64,000 nucleotides of DNA from the NCBI RefSeq assembly GCF_014696715.1, contig NZ_JACJQO010000001.1:124001-188000 (forward strand). Direction: 5' to 3'. The DNA comes from Pseudanabaena sp. FACHB-2040 (GTDB taxonomy: Bacteria; Cyanobacteriota; Cyanobacteriia; Phormidesmidales; Phormidesmidaceae). The translations under genes were made by a program, and so were the position numbers. Of this stretch, positions 34,648-41,912 are shown one piece after another (the first letter of the stretch is position 1; the number at the start of each line of letters is the position of its first letter). The notes below the pieces were generated by a model, which was given only the letters and a program-made list of their open reading frames with translations, did no database searches and had not been told where the DNA came from.

Positions 34648-35028
34648 ATAACGGAAAACAGTCTATTTTTCCGCTACCTATTACCTTTGCTTTTTCAAAT
34701 ATTAGGCAAATCGACGTCTGCCACAGGGCAAGACCTGACCCCGAAGATCTCGCCCAAGGGGGATAGCCCTAAGTCCTAGTGCCTCAACCTCTGGGGGCAG
34801 GTGAGGGCTGCTGGTCAGAAATGGGGAGAGTTAATTTCCTGGAGGTAGAGGGAAAGCTCTGCTGTAGAAGTTCCTGTGTAGAAGTTCCTGTAGGCATAGG
34901 TTTGGGGTTCACTTCAGCGAAAGCCAGAGGTCGCTCTGTTGTTTCACTGAAACTCCCTAGAGAAATGGGTGCCTACTTTAGTTTATACTTCTTTAGATAG
35001 ATGCGCGTTTCGTTGGTATGAATTCCCT
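34648..35028. other. Intergenic region, short tandem repeat only
   Basis: No supported gene. GTAGAAGTTCCTGT is repeated twice in tandem at about 34863-34890. The remainder is unremarkable. Confidence 0.45.
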
Positions 35029-35319
35029 ATGGAAAATTCCTGGCTGACCGACTACATCCTTTATTCTGAGCGGAATGGGCAAGCATTTGCTCGTCGGGCC
35101 TGTCGGCCGCTTGAGTCTTATATGAAGCGGCTGCAGGGGCTTGCCATTACCAAAGAAGGAATGGCAGCAGAAAGTAAGTACCTAAATATTGTGCCAGGTG
35201 GAGCGACCTGTGAGTGTCCTGCCTGCCAGCTTAGGGTACCGGGCAGCTCCGGCATTTTCTGGGCTTTCAAAGACGATGAAGCCACCTTCCCCGATGAATG
35301 GCTGCGACGATTCCGTTAA
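35029..35319 (+). CDS. Hypothetical protein with CxCPxC motif
   Basis: The 96-residue product starts at ATG 35029 (MENSWLTDYILYSERNGQAF). Its C-terminal half has a small cysteine cluster, CECPACQ, that could bind a metal or form a disulfide, followed by a conserved-looking FWAFKDDEATFPDEWLRRFR. No family is recognised. No neighbour suggests a role. An upstream in-frame start (34969) is possible but lacks an RBS. Confidence 0.5.
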   Translation: MENSWLTDYILYSERNGQAFARRACRPLESYMKRLQGLAITKEGMAAESKYLNIVPGGATCECPACQLRVPGSSGIFWAFKDDEATFPDEWLRRFR

Positions 35320-35397
35320 ATCTATTTTCACTAAAATTCGGAGCAAAATCAAAAAGGGAGGCCACTGCCTCCCAAGCTGAATCAGGGCTGCGTCACC

Positions 35398-36135
35398 TCA
35401 GTTCATTTCTGTTAAAGAAGCCGTTTCAGGATCTGGAATCATGGGCTCCTGAACCATTCGGTCTTCCCTAGATTTTGGCAGCACCAGATTGAGCACCAAA
35501 GCGCAAATGGAGCCGACAGAAATGCCAGACTCCAAGACGCTGCGCATCTGTTCTGGAAACCCGACCAGTGCCTCAGGAATGAAGGTCACGCTTAGCCCCG
35601 TGGCTAAAGAGGCCCCGACGATTACCAGAGATCGGTTCGTCATATTAATCTCGCGCAGAATATCAAAGCCGGCGACGACCACCGTACCGAACATCAACAT
35701 AATAGCCGCTCCAAAGACAGGGGCCGGAACCGCTGTTGAAACTGCACCAATAATAGGAAACAGCCCCAAGACTGCCAAAATACAGCCGACATAGAAACCG
35801 ATGTAGCGGCTGCCCACGCCCGTAAGCTGAATAATGCCGTTGTTTTGCGATAGGGTCACTGTCGGCAGCGTGCTACAGCAGGAGGCGATAAAGGAGTTAA
35901 AGCCATCTCCTAACAGGCCGCTCTTAAGGCGTCTGATACATTTAGGCCCTTGAATGGGTTCGCCAGTCACTATTGAGATGGCTGTGATATCGGCGGCTTC
36001 CGCATTTGTCATGAGTCTTCCTTTGTCACTACAAAGCTCTGGACAGATAGAAGTGGATAGCCAGAAGTAAACAGCGCTACCAAAACCTATTAAATGCCTG
36101 CTTGAGAAACCTAAGGCTATGGTTGTTAACGGCAA
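35398..36135 (-). pseudogene. 5'-truncated NCS2 nucleobase permease
   Basis: The frame encodes only the C-terminal half of a uracil/xanthine permease. The family core is visible: ITAISIVTGEPI, GLLGDGFNSFIAS, TVTLSQNNGIIQLTGVGSR and VPAPVFGAAIMLMFGTVV. Full NCS2 carriers have about 430-470 residues and 14 helices; here about 200 N-terminal residues (the first six to seven helices) are absent, and the sequence before residue ~40 does not look like the family. The first codon is TTG without an RBS. It is most likely a decayed transporter gene. Confidence 0.75.
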
Positions 36136-36247
36136 CCTACTTAAGCTTTTTGAATAAGCTCAGCTCATTCTGGTTGTTTGAATTGATTTTTATCTGCTTT
36201 GTTTGAAGTAATTTGTATATGTCAAAACATTTAGAAGATGATCTGGC

Positions 36248-36901
36248 CTAGCGCCGCCGCAATTGCCGTGCGATCGCATCTCCCACCCACTGCACCACCT
36301 GCACCAGCACAATCAGCAGCACTACCGTAATCAGCATAACCTGGGTGTTAAATCGCTGATAGCCGTAGCGAATAGCCAAATCTCCCAAACCCCCACCGCC
36401 AACTACTCCCGCCATTGCCGAGTAGCCAATCAGGCTGATCACCATAATTGTTAGCCCCAGCACCAGAGAGGGCAGCGCCTCCGGGATCAGCACTTTGGCG
36501 ATCACCTGCCAGTAGCTGCAGCCCATCGACTCCGCAGCTTCTACCAGGCCCCGATCCACCTCTAGCAAAGAAGTCTCGGCCACCCGAGCATAGAAAGGAA
36601 TGGCTGACAGCGTGAGGGGCACCAGCGCCGCTGTACTGCCGATGGTCGTACCTACAATCAGGCGCGTTAACGGAATGATGGCCACCAGCAGAATGATAAA
36701 AGGCACCGACCGCCCTGCATTAACCACAGACCCTAGGCTCTGATTCAGAGCAGGGTTGGGCAAGAATCCTTTGGGCGCAGTGATGACCAGCAACAGGCCT
36801 AGGGGCAGGCCAAACAGGGCTGCCAGCACAGCTGAAACGCTAACCATATAGAGCGTTTCAAGGGTTGCTGTCCACAAGCTGCTCAGAAGCTGTGGGTCCA
36901 T
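36248..36901 (-). CDS. metI: Methionine ABC transporter permease MetI
   Basis: The 217-residue membrane protein has five to six helices and the binding-protein-dependent permease EAA loop (EAAESMGCSYWQVIAKVLIPEA, here quoted in part: EAAESMGCSYWQ...PEALP). It belongs to the D-methionine/methionine importer MetNIQ. The order on the minus strand is metQ-metN-metI, and metI overlaps the end of metN by 44 bases, which suggests translational coupling. Length is normal. Confidence 0.9.
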   Translation of the reverse strand: MDPQLLSSLWTATLETLYMVSVSAVLAALFGLPLGLLLVITAPKGFLPNPALNQSLGSVVNAGRSVPFIILLVAIIPLTRLIVGTTIGSTAALVPLTLSAIPFYARVAETSLLEVDRGLVEAAESMGCSYWQVIAKVLIPEALPSLVLGLTIMVISLIGYSAMAGVVGGGGLGDLAIRYGYQRFNTQVMLITVVLLIVLVQVVQWVGDAIARQLRRR

Positions 36902-37865
36902 GATGCACCTCTACTTCGATGTTGAGTTGATACAGGTGTTGCAGAGCTGCCTGCACCTCTGCGCCAGAAAGCTCTAGCTGTAGCTGGCCCACTGATTGAC
37001 CGCCAATCGTTTCGATACTGCCGTTGAGAAGGTTGACCTCTACATCAAATTGCCGCACTAGGCTGCTGATAATGGGCTGATTCGCTGCTGCCCCGTTGAA
37101 GGAAACGGTGGCGAGCAGGCTGCCAGAGCGCAGCGGCCGCTCCCGACGACGAGGAAAAAAGTCTTGAGCCAGCCGAGAACTAGGCTGAGCGGCCAAATCA
37201 GCTACCCGCCCCCGCTCTACCACCTGCCCCTGCTCCAAAATGGCAACGCGATCGCAAATGTGTTTGACCACACCCATATCGTGGGTAATCAGCAAGATGG
37301 TCAGACCCATTTTCTGGTTCAAGTCCTTCAACAGCTCCAGAATCGAACGAGTTGTTTGGGGATCAAGGGCCGAGGTGGCCTCATCTGACAAGAGCACCTT
37401 GGGCTGGGCAGCCAGAGCGCGAGCAATGCCTACCCGCTGCTTCTGCCCACCTGAGAGCTGGGCTGGGTAATGATTTCCTTTTCCTGCCAGCCCCACCAGC
37501 GCCAGCAGCTCCTCAACCCGCGCCTTGCGCTGCAGGCGGCTATAGCCCATCACCTCCAGGGGAAAGGCAATATTTCCAGCTGCCGTGCGAGAGCTGAGCA
37601 GGTTAAAGTGCTGAAAAATCATGCCCATGCGCTGCCTCGCCCGCCGCAGATCGGCTCCCGACAGGGCAGTAATCTCCTGGCCATCGACCACAACTGTGCC
37701 AGAAGTCGGTGTTTCCAGACGATTGACGCAGCGGATCAAAGTACTCTTACCGGCCCCACTCTGGCCGATTACCCCAAAAATCTCGCCTGCCTGGATGTCT
37801 TCACTGAAGCCCTCCAAAGCAACAAAGGGCCCATACACCTTGCGTAGCTCCCGAATCGTAATCAT
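36858..37865 (-). CDS. metN: Methionine ABC transporter ATPase MetN
   Basis: The 335-residue ATPase has the Walker A GQSGAGKST (34-42), signature LSGGQKQR (about 138), Walker B VLLSDEATSALD and the H-loop THDMG. The C-terminal ~90 residues form the NIL (ACT-like) domain that senses methionine and inhibits transport in MetNI systems. It starts 9 bases after the metQ stop and overlaps metI. It couples ATP hydrolysis to methionine import. Confidence 0.93.
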   Translation of the reverse strand: MITIRELRKVYGPFVALEGFSEDIQAGEIFGVIGQSGAGKSTLIRCVNRLETPTSGTVVVDGQEITALSGADLRRARQRMGMIFQHFNLLSSRTAAGNIAFPLEVMGYSRLQRKARVEELLALVGLAGKGNHYPAQLSGGQKQRVGIARALAAQPKVLLSDEATSALDPQTTRSILELLKDLNQKMGLTILLITHDMGVVKHICDRVAILEQGQVVERGRVADLAAQPSSRLAQDFFPRRRERPLRSGSLLATVSFNGAAANQPIISSLVRQFDVEVNLLNGSIETIGGQSVGQLQLELSGAEVQAALQHLYQLNIEVEVHHGPTASEQLVDSNP

Positions 37866-37873
37866 AAAGCCGC

Positions 37874-38770
37874 CTAAAATGCTGGGATCACAGCTCCCTG
37901 GTACTGGTCATTGATAAACTGCTTGACTTGGGGGGAGGTCAGCAGGGTAGCTAGCTGCTGAATCTGAGGATTGTCTTCCTGTCCCTGCACAACTGCCAGC
38001 ACGTTAGCGTAGGGATTGTCTTGGGCTGCTTCTAAGGCCAGCGCATCTTGCGAAGGATTCAATCCACTTTCAATGGCGTAGTTGCCGTTGATTACTGCCA
38101 GGTCAACATCATCTAGAGCACGTGGCAGCTGAGCCGCTTCTAACTCTACCAGCCGAATGTTTCTGGGGTTGCTCTCAATATCGGCAGGGGTTGCCCCAAC
38201 CCCTGCATCTGCAGTGAGCTGCAGCAGCTGATTACTCTGCAGCAGTATCAGCGCTCTCCCTAAATTAGTGGCGTCATTAGGAACAGCAAGCTGAGCGCCA
38301 TCTGCAACTTCACTCAAAGCAGAGATTCTTCTGGAATAAAGCCCTAGCGGTTCAAGGTGGACTGCCGTAACGGCTACCAAGTTGAGGCCGCGCTCCTGGC
38401 TAAAGTCTTCCATATAGGGCACGTGCTGAAAGAAGTTGGCATTTAGCTGGCCATCATTCAGGGCAAGGTTGGGCTGTACGTAGTCTGTAAACTCAACAAT
38501 CTCAAGAGACAGTCCGGCGTCAGCGGCCAGATTCTCCTGCACGTACCTGAGAATCTCGGCATGGGGCACTGGAGAGGCCCCCACCCTCAACGGAGAGCCT
38601 CCGGCCGGAGCATCGGCACCAGCGCCTTCCGTTGTAGTCTGCGGCTGGGAAGGTTCGCAGCCCGCAAATAGAGCTGTGGCTGTAAAAGAGCCGGCCGTAA
38701 TAAGGAAAAAGCGCCGATTGAATCGGGGCGAAATGTGAAGACTGCGAGGGTTTTTCCGGGGTATTTTCAT
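37874..38770 (-). CDS. metQ: Methionine-binding lipoprotein MetQ
   Basis: The 298-residue product has a Tat-like signal (FNRRFFLITAGSFTAT) ending in the lipobox LFAGC, then an NlpA/MetQ binding fold: LRVGASPVPHAEILRYVQ, FTDYVQPNLALNDGQLNANFFQH and ISALSEVADGAQLAVPNDATN. It binds methionine outside the membrane for MetNI. ATG 38770 is chosen over an upstream start because the signal begins there. It heads the metQNI operon. No SAM riboswitch was recognised upstream. Confidence 0.9.
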   Translation of the reverse strand: MKIPRKNPRSLHISPRFNRRFFLITAGSFTATALFAGCEPSQPQTTTEGAGADAPAGGSPLRVGASPVPHAEILRYVQENLAADAGLSLEIVEFTDYVQPNLALNDGQLNANFFQHVPYMEDFSQERGLNLVAVTAVHLEPLGLYSRRISALSEVADGAQLAVPNDATNLGRALILLQSNQLLQLTADAGVGATPADIESNPRNIRLVELEAAQLPRALDDVDLAVINGNYAIESGLNPSQDALALEAAQDNPYANVLAVVQGQEDNPQIQQLATLLTSPQVKQFINDQYQGAVIPAF

Positions 38771-39123
38771 AGATCTCTCGAAATTTTGGGCTCCAAACGG
38801 GCTGAGGCGCAATAGTCAGCGGTTAACAGCAGCAAGCAGGCGACATACAGCCGTAACGAGCAACCAGAATCTGTTGGCCTGCCAGCTTGCTGCCTGATTT
38901 TCTACATCCCGTTCGACATATCGCAGTCTACGAGCTAGAGCGGGGAAAGTCAGTCGTCGCAATGACAATGCCCCGCGAAGCAGAATAAATGCCTGTCATC
39001 CAACATAGAGGCTAGATTTAAAGGCTGGGAATCTGCCAATAGAAAGATTCTCAGTCTTTAGACACCTGGCCCTATCTGCTAGAATAATCTCGCATTGCGC
39101 CATAAATAGCAGCCCAAAAACCT
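38771..39123. other. Intergenic region between metQ and tRNA-Ala
   Basis: Divergent region carrying the metQNI promoter and the tRNA promoter. GCAAGCAGGC and GCCTGCCAGCTTGC blocks at about 38834-38888 could pair. I see no gene and no clear methionine riboswitch. Confidence 0.45.
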
Positions 39124-39196
39124 GGGGAATTAGCTCAGCTGGTAGAGCGCTGCGATCGCACCGCAGAGGTCAGGAGTTCGAATCTCCTATTCTCCA
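39124..39196 (+). tRNA. tRNA-Ala (anticodon CGC)
   Basis: All arms are present: a 7-bp acceptor with the G3-U70 pair that defines alanine tRNAs, a D arm (GCTC/GAGC), an anticodon arm CTGCG-ATCGCAC-CGCAG with anticodon CGC at 39157-39159, a 5-base variable loop, and a T arm AGGAG-TTCGAAT-CTCCT. The discriminator is A and CCA is not encoded. A HIP1 octamer GCGATCGC (39152-39159) spans the anticodon arm. Confidence 0.95.
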
Positions 39197-39200
39197 TTCC

Positions 39201-39290
39201 TGTACATTCGCACATTAAATGTCGCATTTCGCCAATTGATGTCGTTTTTCGCAAGATAGCATCGTTTTTCGAAGATCAATGCTGCAATAA
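39201..39290 (+). mobile_element. Candidate Tn7-like/CAST transposon end next to tRNA-Ala
   Basis: Four bases after the tRNA the sequence opens TGTACA, the terminal motif of many cyanobacterial Tn7-like elements including type V-K CASTs. It continues with four TTCG-led repeats starting at 39207, 39228, 39248 and 39268 (about 20-bp spacing): TTCGCACATTAAATGTCG, TTCGCCAATTGATGTCG, TTCGCAAGATAGCATCG, TTCGAAGATCAATGCTG. Such arrays are TnsB binding sites in transposon ends. No tnsB/C, tniQ or cas12k gene and no matching distal end is seen in the window, so it is probably an orphan end. Confidence 0.6.
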
Positions 39291-39621
39291 TTTTTTGGAG
39301 AACGTTGGATGCTATTCGCAACTAGAAGAACCGCATCGACGCCACAGCCGACTAAGACTCCAAAGCCCTTTTCTCCCTCGACAAAAATGCAGTCGATTGC
39401 ACCTCTAGCGAGTCATGACCAATGCGCCCGCCGAGAAGGCGTGTAGTTCGAGCAGAAGGTTGATTAAAGAAACTTTTTACGAGACGGGTGGATATTGGGA
39501 TAACTGCAGGAACTTCGATGAGTAGCGAATTGAAGTTGAACGACCTGGATTTAGCCAAGGATCCGGAGAACACACAACCGAGGTATCTATTTCTGAAGCG
39601 AATTGCAAAGACACAGTTTTG
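39291..39621. other. Non-core DNA between the transposon end and the GTPase gene
   Basis: Short frames are present: ATG 39309-39446 after GGAG (45 residues, starting MLFATRRTASTPQP) and ATG 39518-39625 (35 residues, MSSELKLNDLDLAKDPENT). Neither has a recognised family. They may be decayed transposon genes or cargo, or chance frames. Confidence 0.4.
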
Positions 39622-40173
39622 TTAGTGCTGTTGCAGAACAGGCGTTGTCAACATTTCCTGAATGAGGGCAATTAAAGCATGAGAGACAGATTCTTGATTG
39701 GTAGCATCTAAGCAAACTAGAGGAGGTCGCTTTTTCTCATCTAATAAACCTAAAGCCAGTGCGATATTGTCAGGTGCCCAGGCATTAGGGAAATCCATGT
39801 GAGAAAGACCAATAATCATGGGAATTTGAGCTCGTTGGCTCATGAAGCTGAGAATACGACGGCCGTTACGAAGATCTTGAGGCCGATGGGCATTGACTAG
39901 AAGAACGTAAGCGTGAGCTTTTCGGATGAGTATGTCCCACATGAAATCAAATCGAGATTGTCCAGGCGTGCCGTATAGATGCATTGCCTGCTCAGGCCCA
40001 ATAGTAAGACGACCAAAATCAAAAGCAACTGTAGTGTCTCGTTTGAGCAAAGCAATTTCATCAGTGGCTCGTCGGTCAGTATCTACTACTTCAATTTCGC
40101 TGATAGTGCGAATAAAGCTTGTCTTACCTGCCCCGACTGTGCCTGTAACCACAACCCGTAAAATTTCCATCAA
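39622..40173 (-). CDS. Small Ras-like GTPase, PATAN-associated
   Basis: The 183-residue GTPase has G1 GTVGAGKTS (10-18), a switch region with DTTVAFDFGR, and G3 YGTPGQSRFDFMW. The usual G4 NKxD is degenerate: LSHMD (about 123-127). It belongs to the bacterial small GTPases found beside roadblock or PATAN/DUF4388 proteins and used in polarity and motility signalling. It overlaps the upstream PATAN gene by four bases (ATGA-type coupling), so the two are cotranslated and probably interact. Nucleotide specificity may be relaxed. Confidence 0.82.
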   Translation of the reverse strand: MMEILRVVVTGTVGAGKTSFIRTISEIEVVDTDRRATDEIALLKRDTTVAFDFGRLTIGPEQAMHLYGTPGQSRFDFMWDILIRKAHAYVLLVNAHRPQDLRNGRRILSFMSQRAQIPMIIGLSHMDFPNAWAPDNIALALGLLDEKKRPPLVCLDATNQESVSHALIALIQEMLTTPVLQQH

Positions 40174-41069
40174 ACCCTACTCCGTAGAAAGCCAACTAAA
40201 TTTTGAAGCAGTGAAGTACTTACCGTTGGTTTCTCTACTTCTTCTATTCTTTCTTCATGAACAGGGTGAGAAAGCTTAGTAGCGTTACCGAGAACGTTTA
40301 GTTCACTGTTTGCAGTAAGTAAAGGAAATGTGGAAGTCACCAAAGGAACTTCTTCCACTAATCCAATCAACATCAGGCGGAAAGCAGCTTGTTGAATTAT
40401 GGCAATTGGTTGGTTAAGCTGCTTGGCAGTATCTCGTAGGGAAACTGTGCCCCTAGCAAATTCCCATACCTGCCATTCAAGAGCATTCAGACGAGCTTGA
40501 GGTTTGCCTGGCATGATGCTTTGAATAGCTGATTCAGCATCTGGGAGAGCATCTGCCAAAGCTTGCCAGTGCTTCAAAGTTCTCAATCCCACCAGTGCAA
40601 CTTCTATTGCAGGCGTGCTTAATCCAGTCATTTCTGTAGTAGGCAGAGGCGCTTTGCCATCCAAATCAAACTGACCAATGCCAAATTCAAAAAGCGTCCA
40701 AATTTTTTGCATTTGAGCCATAAACAGTAAGTTTAATTGCTCAGACTGAAGAGCCCCTTGCATTTTAAGAGCCAATCCTAAGGGGGTTTCAGGCCTGCAA
40801 AGGCCTTCAAGTCTCTCCATTACACGATGACTTAACCAGCCTTTTTCTGTAATCTTGGAGGCTAAACCTTGTCCATCAAGCCGTTCTGAAGCAGCAACTA
40901 CCCGCCCTTGACGGAACCAAACATAATAAGGGTTTTTCTTGGATTCTTGAGAATTAGCTGAAATATAAAGGGTGAGGCGACCAGTTTTACGTCCTTGATC
41001 AACCATTCTGAAGAGTTCAGCCAGGGAAAAGCCTTCGAGGGAACTAGATAAAGTCATCATCAGGGCCAA
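40170..41069 (-). CDS. PATAN (DUF4388) domain protein
   Basis: The 299-residue protein opens with a PATAN/DUF4388 domain (about 5-125; SLEGFSLAELFRMVDQGRKTGRLTLY, quoted here as SLEGFSLAELFRM...KTGRLTL). A middle helical region (about 190-245) resembles a winged-helix pair (LNALEWQVWEFARGT, SLRDTAKQLNQ). A polar C-terminus follows. PATAN proteins in cyanobacteria act in phototaxis and type IV pilus control, often as response-regulator outputs. It forms an operon with the small GTPase. An upstream element shared with two other transcription units lies at 41137-41173. Confidence 0.8.
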   Translation of the reverse strand: MALMMTLSSSLEGFSLAELFRMVDQGRKTGRLTLYISANSQESKKNPYYVWFRQGRVVAASERLDGQGLASKITEKGWLSHRVMERLEGLCRPETPLGLALKMQGALQSEQLNLLFMAQMQKIWTLFEFGIGQFDLDGKAPLPTTEMTGLSTPAIEVALVGLRTLKHWQALADALPDAESAIQSIMPGKPQARLNALEWQVWEFARGTVSLRDTAKQLNQPIAIIQQAAFRLMLIGLVEEVPLVTSTFPLLTANSELNVLGNATKLSHPVHEERIEEVEKPTVSTSLLQNLVGFLRSRV

Positions 41070-41136
41070 GTTGTGGAGGGGGTAGAGAGGCTGTATCCCG
41101 TTAGTGGCGCTTTGCCCTCAGCGATTTGCTTCTCTA

Positions 41137-41173
41137 GATTCTTAACTTAGAGTTTAAAGGTGGAGAACTTGGG
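41137..41173 (-). promoter_or_regulatory. Shared upstream element, copy A
   Basis: On the minus strand this reads CCCAAGTTCTCCACCTTTAA followed by a TCTAAGTTAAGAATC-type segment, about 70 bases before the PATAN start. Near-identical copies lie at 52406-52444 and, in part, at 49353-49366. Confidence 0.55.
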
Positions 41174-41417
41174 GAGAAAGGAAGGAGTTTTGATTCAAGC
41201 CCTCAATGGTGTTCCCCACGACTGCAATCAGATTGAGAAGCTGTAGTCATTGCACAGAGCACTCACAAATCGATTAGGTGACCCGAGACCGTTTTTAGCA
41301 CTTGATGCGGTGCTGTCCCAGCGTTTCAGTTGCTAGTACAGCACAGAGTCTAGATGCGCTTGGCGTTCCCCGCCCTGGGCGCATCTGCAAATTCTGTTGA
41401 TCAAGCAGCCAGTACTA

Positions 41418-41450
41418 ACAAAACCTCTGGGCAATGCCTAGAGGTTTTGT
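41418..41450. terminator. Bidirectional hairpin terminator
   Basis: ACAAAACCTCT and AGAGGTTTTGT form an 11-bp perfect stem with an inner GGC/GCC, A-rich on one side and T-rich on the other. It lies about 50 bases beyond the stop of the minus-strand response regulator gene. Confidence 0.8.
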
Positions 41451-41501
41451 CTAACGAGATTTACAGCTTCAGCTAAGTATTCGTTGTGAATATTCGGGTT
41501 G

Positions 41502-41891
41502 TTACAGACTCCAACCAAGCGTCGCTGCTACCTGGCTAGCTAACTCTACCGGATCAAAAGGTTTAGTTAGCACGGCCATCACACCTAAAGCAGCAAACTG
41601 GCGTTTGTCAGCAGCTTGAGCTTTAGCCGTTAACAGAATAACGGGGATCTGGCTAGTGCGTGGATTTTCCTGAAGTTTCTGAAAGGTAGTTGGCCCGTCC
41701 ATATCTGGTAGCATCACATCTAGCAAAATCGCATCAGGTTGTTCAGACTCAGCTTTGGATAATCCCTCACTGCTAGAACTTGCGGTCAAAACCTCCCAAC
41801 CTCCCATCATTTCTAGGCTGGCTTGGGCGACTTCTCGAATGTCATCTTCATCATCAATGAGTAAGATACGTTTGGCTGTCACGGCTTGCAC
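41502..41891 (-). CDS. Single-domain response regulator (CheY-like)
   Basis: The 129-residue receiver domain has the acidic pair IDDEDDIREV (12-21), phospho-acceptor Asp in ILLDVMLPD (about 57), Thr in VILLTAKAQ and Lys in AVLTKPFDP. All phosphorelay residues are present and there is no output domain. It lies 21 bases after the 1275-residue hybrid kinase gene on the same strand, so it is probably the last gene of that operon and a phosphorylation partner of it. Confidence 0.92.
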   Translation of the reverse strand: MQAVTAKRILLIDDEDDIREVAQASLEMMGGWEVLTASSSSEGLSKAESEQPDAILLDVMLPDMDGPTTFQKLQENPRTSQIPVILLTAKAQAADKRQFAALGVMAVLTKPFDPVELASQVAATLGWSL

Positions 41892-41912
41892 CTCAATTCG
41901 GGTATCAATGAG

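Noticed and set aside
34779-35000. 73-residue plus-strand ORF
   Set aside because: It contains a tandem DNA repeat, has odd composition and no RBS; looks like chance.
38771-39110. SAM riboswitch ahead of metQNI
   Set aside because: The conserved SAM-I core sequence and its helices were not recognisable on the minus strand.
39352-39573. 73-residue minus-strand ORF beside the transposon end
   Set aside because: Semi-plausible composition, but it conflicts with short plus-strand frames and no family is recognised; not enough to call a gene.
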